64,000 nucleotides of DNA from the NCBI GenBank assembly GCA_034437895.1, contig DAOTTO010000358.1:8021-72020 (forward strand). The letters run 5' to 3'. A model generated the notes under the pieces. It was not told the DNA's origin and searched no databases. It saw nothing but the letters and a program-made list of their open reading frames with translations. This DNA is from JANRLJ01 sp034437895 (GTDB taxonomy: Bacteria; Chloroflexota; Anaerolineae; Aggregatilineales; Phototrophicaceae). Positions 56,856 through 64,000 of the stretch are shown here, piece after piece. Positions within the stretch are counted from its first letter, which is position 1. The number at the start of each line of letters is the position of its first letter. A program made the translations under genes and the position numbers.

Positions 56856-58844
56856 ATGGAAAAGGTTGATGTCATTTTAACTGGCGGCACAGTGATCACC
56901 ATGAACAAAAAGTTCGATCTGATTTTTGGCGGCGCGGTTGCTATCCGCGAAAGTAAAATTGTCGCCATCGGCACGAGCGCTGAAATCGCCGCCCAATATG
57001 AAGCCTCTGAGATTGTATCTTGTGAAGGCCAATACGTCTTGCCTGGCCTTGTCAACGCACATACCCATGTTCCAATGACGCTCTTACGCGGCTTGGCGGA
57101 CGATTTGCGTTTAGATGTTTGGCTCATGGGCTATATCATGCCAACGGAGCGCGAGTTTGTCAGCCCGGAATTTTGCCGTTTGGGTACGAAGCTGGCCTGT
57201 GCGGAGTTTATTCGTGGTGGGGTAACGGCCTTTGCAGATATGTATTATTTTGAAGCGGAGATTGCCGCTGCGACTGCTGAGGCGGGGCTGCGCGCGGTTT
57301 TGGGGCAGACGATCCTGAAGTTCCCTGCGCCAGATGCCGAATCGTATGAAGATAGCCTAGAATATGCCCGCGAATTCATCGAGACGTGGCGAGATCATCC
57401 TTTGATTACGCCAGCGGTTGCCCCACATGCCCCTTATTCGAGTACCGAAGAACTGCTCAAGAAATCGGCGCAGTTGGCGATGCAGTATGATGTGCCGGTT
57501 CTGATTCATGTTTCTGAGACACGCACAGAAGAAGAAGACAGTCTTAGAGATTATGAGTTGCGTGAAGTCCCTTGGATGAAATCGACGGGACTCCTGAACG
57601 CCAAAGTTTTGGCCGCGCATTGCGTTCACGTCAACATCAGCGACATTGAGACGCTTTATGAGAATGATGCGACTATTGCACACTGCCCAACGAGCAATTT
57701 AAAGCTGGCGAGTGGGATTGCCCCCATTGGCAAAATGCTCGAAACGGGTGTTGTGGTGGGCATTGGCACAGATGGCCCTGCGAGTAACAATGATTTGGAT
57801 ATGTTTGAGGAAATCCGTTTGGCGGCAATTCTGGCAAAGACGGCACAGAATGATCCGACGGCACTCCCCGCTAGACAAGCGCTCCTGATGGCGACGCGGC
57901 AGGGCGCAGAAGCCTTGTTTTTGGGCGATGTAACGGGCAGCTTAGAAGTGGGGAAATATGCGGACATCATTATGATGGATGCGGAAACGATTCATAACAC
58001 GCCCTATTTTCGGCGCAATCCTAATGCGGTTTATGCCGAGATCGTTTATTCCGGCAAGAGTACCGATGTGCTGCATGTGATGTGCCATGGACGCTGGCTG
58101 ATGCGTGATCGGGAATTGCTCACGCTGGATTTACCACAAATCAAACAGCAGGCGCAGCAGTATGCCGCAAAGGTGGATATTTTCCTTGCCGCACATGAAG
58201 GTAATGCGTTGAGCAAGCTGCTGGCGGTGGGTGGTGTGGAACGAGCGGAGAGCTTTGAAGTTCAGGTCAAGGCGATGCTGAAAGATCAATCCATTCTCGA
58301 AAACTTGCTGGATCATCCCGATGTTGAAATTCTACGGATGACGCACTACAAGCAGTACGATACCTACTTTGTGTTCAATGATGAGCGTGATGAGGACGTG
58401 CGGGTGCGCTATCGGGAAGATGATCGCGTGGATTCAAATGGCGATGTCGGCGAAGTCCGCACCCGTTTGACCTTTACGACACGTACTAAAGAGAACGAAT
58501 TTGACTCAGCCGTGCTGCTTTCTCACTCGCGCTTTATCGCCCCGGCAGATCGCCCGCTGCGCTTTTATCAGGAATATTTTGCTGGCAGTACCCAGCGTGA
58601 ACTGCATAAAGAGCGTATGCGCTATCATATTCACTATCAAGGGGTCTTGTTCTACATCAACATTGATAAAATGCTGAAGCCCGCGCTTCCAGATGCGTTC
58701 ATCGAGATCAAGAGCCGCACTTGGTCAGAGACCGATGCGGAGATCAAAGCGGCACGTATCCGCGAAATGCTGGATATTTTGGGATTAACTCATGCGGATG
58801 TCATACGGATGGAATATTTAGAGATTACCGCCCAGCCAAGTTAA
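56856..58844 (+). CDS. Amidohydrolase (MTA/SAH deaminase-like) fused to a CYTH-like domain
   Basis: 662 residues from the ATG at 56856 (GGAGG 6 bases upstream). Residues about 1-445 are a metal-dependent amidohydrolase: NAHTHVPMTLLRG (metal His69 and His71), VAPHAPYS, HVSETRTEEE, AAHCVH and IGTDGPASNN, closest to 5'-methylthioadenosine/S-adenosylhomocysteine deaminases. Residues about 462-660 look like a CYTH triphosphate-tunnel domain: EVQVK near 468 for ExExK, KQYDTYF, RVRYRED, RLTFTTRTK, KERMRYHI and FIEIKSRTWS. CYTH enzymes hydrolyse triphosphates or make cAMP. I know no described protein with this pairing. Its own promoter and terminator frame it. Confidence 0.88.
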   Translation: MEKVDVILTGGTVITMNKKFDLIFGGAVAIRESKIVAIGTSAEIAAQYEASEIVSCEGQYVLPGLVNAHTHVPMTLLRGLADDLRLDVWLMGYIMPTEREFVSPEFCRLGTKLACAEFIRGGVTAFADMYYFEAEIAAATAEAGLRAVLGQTILKFPAPDAESYEDSLEYAREFIETWRDHPLITPAVAPHAPYSSTEELLKKSAQLAMQYDVPVLIHVSETRTEEEDSLRDYELREVPWMKSTGLLNAKVLAAHCVHVNISDIETLYENDATIAHCPTSNLKLASGIAPIGKMLETGVVVGIGTDGPASNNDLDMFEEIRLAAILAKTAQNDPTALPARQALLMATRQGAEALFLGDVTGSLEVGKYADIIMMDAETIHNTPYFRRNPNAVYAEIVYSGKSTDVLHVMCHGRWLMRDRELLTLDLPQIKQQAQQYAAKVDIFLAAHEGNALSKLLAVGGVERAESFEVQVKAMLKDQSILENLLDHPDVEILRMTHYKQYDTYFVFNDERDEDVRVRYREDDRVDSNGDVGEVRTRLTFTTRTKENEFDSAVLLSHSRFIAPADRPLRFYQEYFAGSTQRELHKERMRYHIHYQGVLFYINIDKMLKPALPDAFIEIKSRTWSETDAEIKAARIREMLDILGLTHADVIRMEYLEITAQPS

Positions 58845-58883
58845 AACCATCCATAATGTAAAAATTGCTCATGTTAGTTGATA

Positions 58884-58917
58884 AAAACGCAGAGGTAATT
58901 TCTACTTCTGCGTTTTA
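58884..58917 (+). terminator. Terminator of the amidohydrolase-CYTH gene
   Basis: AAAACGCAGA pairs with TCTGCGTTTT; the stem continues inward through GGTA/TACT with one G-U pair, giving about 14 bp. The right arm ends in TTTTA. The remaining spacer to 59157 (about 240 bases) shows no gene or clear signal. Confidence 0.8.
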
Positions 58918-59157
58918 GATTCAATTGGGACTTTGGTTCGCTACTGTATGAACGAGCCATTTAAACACCTTATCTTGTCCCTAAAAAGCTGAAAGGCGAA
59001 CCCTCATTTTGACACAATAATCTGATTTTGCTCACTTCACAAAGGTCTAATCATTATTTAATTTTGGACCATCAGCATAGTGAGCTTGCCCCGTCAGTTC
59101 GGCAGAGCAGGCTTCGCAATCTATTGTGTTAGCTTCACTAAGGTTGTCCACGATCAC

Positions 59158-61284
59158 TTACCAGTAATCCTCGTAACCATCATATTGTTCTGCGTAACAT
59201 TTATCGCACAAACGGTAACGATGATTGATCGGTAGCACCCGTCCACACTGCGGACAGCGTCTAGATGTATCCAATTTTTGTAGCAAGGCGCGATCAATAT
59301 TTTCCGACCATTTAAAGCGTAACTCGCGCACGTCTTCATGATGGGGCGCATAATCTTCAAAGTCGCGCCGCTGCGAAAGCCATAGGTAAATATCGGCTCC
59401 AGCAATAGCGAATTCTGTTTGTTCTAATTCCGCACTGCTCGTAATGCGAGAAGGGGCGGGGATAGGTCTGGGCATGGCACGACCTGAGAGAATTGCATCG
59501 GCGCATTTGCGCCAGTAGCCTCGGCTGCTGTTGCGCGTAGGGGCATTAATGAGCTTGAGCGCCGTCGCCAAACCGACTTTTTCGACTTCCTCACGGGTCA
59601 ACATTTTGGCAAGTTCAATCGGTTCGGTCAAATCGGCAGTGCTGATTTTGTCGCGGAGATTATCTGGGATAGATTGCAGCGCTGACCATTGAATAAGCTG
59701 ATCTGCTAGGCCGCCTGGGATCATAATGAGGTCATCATAAGTGGGGGATACACGGGCGTGAGTAAGCGTAATTGGCTCGGCATTGAATAAACGGCGGATA
59801 ATATTTAGATTACGCTTGTTAGTCGCACCGATCACACCTGCATTAGAAAAACCGAAGCGCCCGGCGCGTCCGCCGATTTGTTGAACTTCAGCGGTGGTCA
59901 ACAGCCGTTTTTGTTTGCCATCAAATTTTTCTATTTCATAAAAACAGACGTAATCGGCGGGTAGATTCAGCCCCATTCCAACGGCATCTGTCGCAATACA
60001 AATTTCGGTTTCTCCGTTAGCAAAACGATCTGCTTGCTTGCGGCGAACTTCCGGCGGCAAGTTCCCATAGACGACGGAAACGCGCCGTTTGCTTTGTTCT
60101 AAGATTGTTTTAAGGTGTAAAACAAGCTGCCTAGAGAAGGCGACTAAAATCGTATGTTCTGGGAGTTTTTCCAATGACCACGCCTCCTCCGCAATTGAAA
60201 TCGGAGCGAGCCGTTCATGGCGGATGACTTCAAGCGGGATAGTTGCGGCTTGGGCGAGTTGGTCAATTAAACCTTCTGTTGTAGTGGGCGCAATGACGTG
60301 AAGTTCTGGCGATTGTGCCTCCATCAAGGCGCGTGTCCATGCCCATCCTCGATCTGCATCAGCTAGCATTTGCGCTTCGTCGATGACGACGCATTCCCCG
60401 CTATAGGATGGATTGAACATCTCGATAGTGGCGGCGGTGATGGTTGCGCCGGGAATATCGATGTGTTCCTCACCTGTAAGTAGATTACAGGGTGTCCCGC
60501 GTTGATTTAGGCGATCAAAAATTTCAAAAGCCAATAAACGCAGCGGCGCGAGATACCATCCACTGCCTGCCTCTTCTAAGGCAATCAGCGCATCATGGGT
60601 TTTGCCGCTGTTGGGTGGCCCGATATGTAATGAAATGAACTGATCGCCGCGTCCTTCATGCGCCCATGCGGGGAATGCTGCCAAAAGACGATTACGAAGT
60701 TCGCTGAGTTGTTCGCGTTCTTGGCGACGTGCCTCGCGGATATGCTGTTTTCGTACTTCGCGTTTCGCTCGCCTTTCTTTACGTTGTTCCGCTTTGTGCT
60801 CGTGTATGAGTTCGCGGAATTCATGAAAGGTCTTTGGTAAGTCCCACTGACCGCGCAAATCTTGCCATGTTAGCATCCCATTTTTTAGGCCTGCCTTTGC
60901 CAGCCCTTTTTTCATTTCCTCATACGTGATGTTACGTGCGAGGATGAGGTCTTCCATTGGGATGCGCTGATAGGCGGTAATTTGCTCTAACCGGATCGTA
61001 TCTGCTAATGCGCCTTCCACTTCGTAGGCGGGAATCCGCACTTGATTTTCCGGGTCGATAAAACTTACAAGCACGCCTTTTACGATGGCTTGTTCAAGGG
61101 TAACTTTTTTGACCCCCAGTCGGTTGAGCGCTTCGTTTAGGGTATAAGAACGCGCAGTTACTTGGCTTTGGAAAGTCTTTATATCACGGCGTGGATTGGG
61201 TTTAAAGACTTCTCCACACTGCTCTAACAAGGGCTGCCACAATTCATCTGGAGTAGGAGTTAACAGTGGGTTGGAATTATTCAT
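59158..61284 (-). CDS. Suv3-like SF2 RNA helicase with zinc ribbon
   Basis: 708 residues. N-terminal region of about 150 residues without known domain, then a basic helical linker (about 158-198, many Arg/Lys/Glu). Helicase core: Walker A GPPNSGKTH (222-230), WYLAPLRLLAFEIFDRL, VIDEAQML with RGWAWTRAL, IATDAVGMGLNLP and QIGGRAGRFG. The APLRLLA, RGWAWTRAL and GRAGRFG forms are those of the Suv3/mitochondrial RNA helicase family. The C-terminus has CPQCG and CDKCY, a zinc ribbon. Suv3 unwinds RNA for PNPase or RNase-type degradation. It starts 11 bases after the FHA/wHTH gene. Confidence 0.9.
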   Translation of the reverse strand: MNNSNPLLTPTPDELWQPLLEQCGEVFKPNPRRDIKTFQSQVTARSYTLNEALNRLGVKKVTLEQAIVKGVLVSFIDPENQVRIPAYEVEGALADTIRLEQITAYQRIPMEDLILARNITYEEMKKGLAKAGLKNGMLTWQDLRGQWDLPKTFHEFRELIHEHKAEQRKERRAKREVRKQHIREARRQEREQLSELRNRLLAAFPAWAHEGRGDQFISLHIGPPNSGKTHDALIALEEAGSGWYLAPLRLLAFEIFDRLNQRGTPCNLLTGEEHIDIPGATITAATIEMFNPSYSGECVVIDEAQMLADADRGWAWTRALMEAQSPELHVIAPTTTEGLIDQLAQAATIPLEVIRHERLAPISIAEEAWSLEKLPEHTILVAFSRQLVLHLKTILEQSKRRVSVVYGNLPPEVRRKQADRFANGETEICIATDAVGMGLNLPADYVCFYEIEKFDGKQKRLLTTAEVQQIGGRAGRFGFSNAGVIGATNKRNLNIIRRLFNAEPITLTHARVSPTYDDLIMIPGGLADQLIQWSALQSIPDNLRDKISTADLTEPIELAKMLTREEVEKVGLATALKLINAPTRNSSRGYWRKCADAILSGRAMPRPIPAPSRITSSAELEQTEFAIAGADIYLWLSQRRDFEDYAPHHEDVRELRFKWSENIDRALLQKLDTSRRCPQCGRVLPINHRYRLCDKCYAEQYDGYEDYW

Positions 61285-61295
61285 TTTACTTTGGT

Positions 61296-61958
61296 CTAAT
61301 CCATCGGATTTATCAAGCGGAAGCCGTGACCGCGTACTGTGATGATATATTGGTTATCCGGGTCGTGTTCGGCTAATCGGTCACGCAAGCGGCGAATGAG
61401 GGCATCAATGGCTTGTTCACTTACGCCTTCTCCCATCACATCGGGCCACACGGCTTCTACGACTTCATCACGGGTGCAGATGTGACCGTTGCGATTATAG
61501 AAGAGTTCAATCAAGCGATATTGTGGGAGGCTCAACGGCGGGTCAAGTTCTTCATCGCCGATAAAAACACGTCGCGCTTCTCGGTCAATGCGAAGCCGTC
61601 CCCCGATGTGATCGGGTAATTCAAACGGGAGTGGGGCAGTCGCGCCGGAACCAATAAATAGGATTCGTACTGCCAGGGCGATATGAATCTCATCGCCGTC
61701 ATACAGATCGCGCTTGCCCGTCAATTTTTGTCCGTTCACCCACGTTCCGTTGCGGCTTTCTAAATCTTCGACCTGATAGACACTTTCGGTTCGCACAATG
61801 CGGATGTGCTGGCGGGATATCTGGCGTTCTGGAATGACAATAGTACATACATCATCGCGTCCGATAATGGTCTCATCTTCGTTTATTACCCAATGTTGAT
61901 TGGCGTATTTTCCTTCAATGACGGTAAGAACGGGTTTTTCTGGTCTGCGCTCAGTCAT
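61296..61958 (-). CDS. FHA domain fused to OmpR-type winged-helix DNA-binding domain
   Basis: 220 residues. FHA domain at about 10-105 (TIIGRDD, ISRQHIRI, LESRNGTWVNG: Arg, Ser and Asn that bind phosphothreonine are present). Winged helix at about 115-218 (LSLPQYRLIELFYNRNG, VSEQAIDALIRRLRDRL, TVRGHGFRL). It probably binds phosphothreonine on a Ser/Thr kinase target and regulates transcription. The kinase at 17660 is a possible partner, by inference. AAGG precedes the ATG; an extended -10 (TGtTATAAT, minus strand, 62010-62018) lies 50 bases upstream. Helicase follows after 11 bases. Confidence 0.93.
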   Translation of the reverse strand: MTERRPEKPVLTVIEGKYANQHWVINEDETIIGRDDVCTIVIPERQISRQHIRIVRTESVYQVEDLESRNGTWVNGQKLTGKRDLYDGDEIHIALAVRILFIGSGATAPLPFELPDHIGGRLRIDREARRVFIGDEELDPPLSLPQYRLIELFYNRNGHICTRDEVVEAVWPDVMGEGVSEQAIDALIRRLRDRLAEHDPDNQYIITVRGHGFRLINPMD

Positions 61959-62009
61959 AAAAGCCTTCTTGCCTTTCTTGACGTGTTCTTAAATTCAATT
62001 GATTGCTCT

Positions 62010-62018
62010 ATTATAACA
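62010..62018 (-). promoter_or_regulatory. Extended -10 promoter for the FHA/wHTH-helicase pair
   Basis: TGtTATAAT on the minus strand. No good -35. Confidence 0.5.
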
Positions 62019-62038
62019 GGAATGACTAAACCCGGATT

Positions 62039-62731
62039 CTATTGGACACTGACGGGTATATCCACCGAATCCGACTCGGTTACACCGACCCATAGACCTT
62101 GATCGCCATAGATAGCGACACCTGTACCTACGGCTGAGGCTGTCCCGCTTGTATTGTTCCGATAAAACGCCTTGACGGAGCCAGAGCCTGTGCTGACAAT
62201 TGATAAATCCGACGGGGCGAACTGATTCGGCTGTATCAGCGCACGATGGACACAGCGCTGGCGCGGTCCGAGCAGGCGAATTTGTGTTTCTGGGTAGCCA
62301 CCGACATTTTGTGCCGCTGCTGGAACGGGGACATTATTAAAGGCGATCCCCAAACCGCTTTCGCCCGTCCCTGTGCCAATGACAACGCGTTCTGTGGTGA
62401 CGAGAATGGGTATTGTGCCGATGGTATTATTGGTAACTGTTATCCATACCACCAGTGGCCCATCAATCGCTGCAGGAAAATCGCTGGTTTTGATAGTTAG
62501 GCTGATGGGTGGGTTGACTCGGTTGGAGACAGCCCGGCCTAGCAACGATTGATGAATGGCACGTTGATCGCCTGCCCGCAGCCAATCACAGGGTACGCCC
62601 TCATAGACAAAGGGAAATTGATCGGAGAGCAGGCGCGGGAGGACATTTGGCCCCGCAAAGACTGCCAATAAAATCAATAAAAAGATACCCGCTATCGCGT
62701 TAGGATTTTCGGTACGGCTCACGTAACGCAT
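62039..62731 (-). CDS. Membrane-anchored protein of unknown function
   Basis: 230 residues. One N-terminal hydrophobic helix (about 12-30, AIAGIFLLILLAVFAGPNVL), then a soluble, mainly beta-rich domain with few charged residues; it may be an Ig-like or beta-sandwich fold. Two cysteines (VPCDW and QRCVH) could form a disulfide outside the cell. I do not recognise the family. It starts 4 bases after the miaA stop, so it is probably in the yraN-miaA transcript. Confidence 0.7.
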   Translation of the reverse strand: MRYVSRTENPNAIAGIFLLILLAVFAGPNVLPRLLSDQFPFVYEGVPCDWLRAGDQRAIHQSLLGRAVSNRVNPPISLTIKTSDFPAAIDGPLVVWITVTNNTIGTIPILVTTERVVIGTGTGESGLGIAFNNVPVPAAAQNVGGYPETQIRLLGPRQRCVHRALIQPNQFAPSDLSIVSTGSGSVKAFYRNNTSGTASAVGTGVAIYGDQGLWVGVTESDSVDIPVSVQ

Positions 62732-62735
62732 AAGT

Positions 62736-63683
62736 TCAAATATGCTCTTTCAGCCAGTGGGCGCAATTTTGAATTAGCACCTCTCCGGTAATCTGTTCTC
62801 CATTATGCCATATTATGCCGTTATCGTGTCCCCTAAACCAAGTGAGTTGCCGCCGGATAAAATCATGGGTGGCATTTTTGGTTTCAATAACAGCCTGCTC
62901 AAGCGATAAACCATCCAAAAGATGTGCTGCAAGTTGGGCATAACCTAAGCCGCTGAGGGAGGGAAGAGCGCGATTATAGCCTTTGTCTAGTAAAGATTGG
63001 ACTTCTTGAACGAATCCTTGTGCCATCATTTGATCAACACGGTGGTCTGCGCGTTCATATAAGGTTTGCCGTTCTACCATCAGTCCAAGTTCAAAAATAG
63101 CGTAAGGGGGTGGTTTTTTGCGCTGTAATTCGCTAAAGAGCTGACCAGTTTCATAACAGACCTCTAAGGCACGGATGACACGGCGGACGTTATTCGGATG
63201 GATTTTTTCTGTGGCTGCCGGATCAATGGCGAGGAGCTTTTGATAAAGGGCTTCTGCACCGTTTAATACTGCGAATGATTCTAACTCGGCGCGTAAAATT
63301 TCATTGGGTGGGACTTGAGGGATAGACCAGCCTTCGGTTACAGCCGAGATATACTGCCCTGTACCTCCGACCAACAGCGGGAGACGTTGGCGAGCATGAA
63401 TGTCATCAATGGCGGTATAAGCCATATGCTGATAACGTGCTAAAGAAAGATTATCGTCCGGCATAACAAAATCTATTAAGTGGTGGACTATTTGTTGACG
63501 CTCTTCAAGGGTGGGTTTGGCGGTGCCAATATCCATATAGCGATAGACTTGGCGGCTATCTGCACCGATAATTTCCCCATTCAGTGCTTGGGAGATTTTG
63601 ATTGCTAAACCTGTCTTCCCAGCGGCGGTTGGTCCCAGAATGACGATGAGAGGCTGCGGTTTTGATTTACCAATCAAGAGCAT
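62736..63683 (-). CDS. miaA: tRNA dimethylallyltransferase
   Basis: 315 residues. MiaA adds a dimethylallyl group to A37 of tRNAs reading UNN codons. Motifs: Walker A GPTAAGKTGLA (near residue 17), DSRQVYRYMDIGTAKP, LLVGGTGQY, NNVRRVIRALEV and a C-terminal RRQLTWFRG that contacts the tRNA. The gene overlaps the yraN end by 17 bases. Next in the same direction are the unknown 62039 gene and the FHA/wHTH-helicase pair. Confidence 0.96.
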   Translation of the reverse strand: MLLIGKSKPQPLIVILGPTAAGKTGLAIKISQALNGEIIGADSRQVYRYMDIGTAKPTLEERQQIVHHLIDFVMPDDNLSLARYQHMAYTAIDDIHARQRLPLLVGGTGQYISAVTEGWSIPQVPPNEILRAELESFAVLNGAEALYQKLLAIDPAATEKIHPNNVRRVIRALEVCYETGQLFSELQRKKPPPYAIFELGLMVERQTLYERADHRVDQMMAQGFVQEVQSLLDKGYNRALPSLSGLGYAQLAAHLLDGLSLEQAVIETKNATHDFIRRQLTWFRGHDNGIIWHNGEQITGEVLIQNCAHWLKEHI

Positions 63684-64000
63684 TCTCCAGATGATCTATC
63701 AGAGGATCTCCAGAACGGGGGAGTGCGATGGCAATGACATCAATACGCCATGTGTAATTTTCAAGGTTGTGCGCTTGTAGGTAAAGTTGTGCGCTGGCAA
63801 TCAACTTGCGCTGTTTGGCGCGATTGACGCTCTCGAAAGAAGCCTCTGTTGTCTCTGCATGACGGGTACGCACTTCGATGAAGATAATGCCTTCATTGCG
63901 TCCGGCGATAATATCAATCTCGCCGCGAGGACAGCGCCAATTTGTCGCAATAATGGTATAGTTCTGTTTTTTTAGATATTCGCTTGCCAAGCGTTCACCT
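63667..64000 (-). CDS. YraN-family (UPF0102) endonuclease-like protein, N-terminus beyond window
   Basis: The frame is open to the right edge; the residues before the visible TTG at 63988-63990 read GER-LASEYLKK, matching the usual GE..A..YL start of the family, so the true start is outside. The motif RGEIDIIAG and IEVRTR give the Asp-ExK pattern of the restriction-endonuclease-like fold. UPF0102 proteins are often encoded near ribonuclease H or Holliday-junction genes; exact function unknown. Overlaps miaA by 17 bases. Confidence 0.85.
   Translation of the reverse strand, partial: GERLASEYLKKQNYTIIATNWRCPRGEIDIIAGRNEGIIFIEVRTRHAETTEASFESVNRAKQRKLIASAQLYLQAHNLENYTWRIDVIAIALPRSGDPLIDHLENALDW

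Overview
The window is a continuous stretch of bacterial chromosome with about 52 protein genes, one tRNA and no rRNA, insertion sequence, phage or CRISPR array that I can see. Almost all genes are recognisable housekeeping or envelope genes. Several traits point to the phylum Chloroflexota, probably the class Anaerolineae: a Ser/Thr kinase ending in an NBR1-type Ig-like domain, extracellular proteins with long Thr/Pro linkers, a fused MoaD-MoaE protein, a Rex repressor, tandem EamA transporters, FHA-winged-helix regulators and BTAD regulators. This assignment is an inference from gene content and protein style; no marker tree was run.

Layout. 1-7.3 kb: the end of an unknown gene, mreB, rex (convergent), a small protein of unknown family, a GbsR/MarR-like regulator, tRNA-Leu(UAG), then tig-clpP-clpX. 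7.3-12.5 kb: an MBL-fold hydrolase, an AAA ATPase next to a two-domain protein (the same unknown family as the 2.3 kb gene fused to a degenerate receiver), a membrane-anchored protein and an SDR epimerase. 12.5-17 kb: obgE-nadD-tandem solute-binding protein, then a DoxX-type membrane protein behind a very good Rex-type operator. 17-24 kb: HD hydrolase and Ser/Thr kinase, fumarase-type lyase, superoxide dismutase, two EamA transporters. 24-32 kb: cell-envelope block (LysM-L,D-transpeptidase, TolB-like propeller, M23 peptidase, large secreted PPC-type protein, lipoprotein). 32-43.5 kb: S1-domain protein, prfB (no frameshift), rpoC (without rpoB), secreted glycosidase-like lipoprotein, gyrA. 43.5-54.5 kb: BTAD regulator, RelA/SpoT, moeA, VKOR, TrmH-type methylase, ftsY, moaC, moaD-moaE fusion, fabF-rnc. 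54.5-64 kb: membrane protein with a probably inactive EEP domain, amidohydrolase-CYTH fusion, and a leftward cluster yraN-miaA-unknown-FHA/wHTH-Suv3-like helicase.

How the genes work together. The proteostasis set (trigger factor, ClpP, ClpX) is one operon. Molybdenum cofactor genes (moeA, moaC, moaDE) are close but not contiguous. Redox genes (Rex, DoxX, VKOR, SOD) are scattered, and Rex probably controls DoxX directly. Many promoters are of the extended -10 type (TGnTATAAT) with no clear -35.

The least explained items are: the amidohydrolase-CYTH fusion (56.9 kb); the paralogous family at 2.3 and 9.6 kb, one member fused to a receiver that has lost key residues, beside an AAA ATPase; the bacterial Suv3-like helicase with a zinc ribbon co-transcribed with an FHA-DNA-binding regulator; and the multi-pass membrane protein whose EEP domain has lost two catalytic residues. 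I see no complete new defence system or mobile system.
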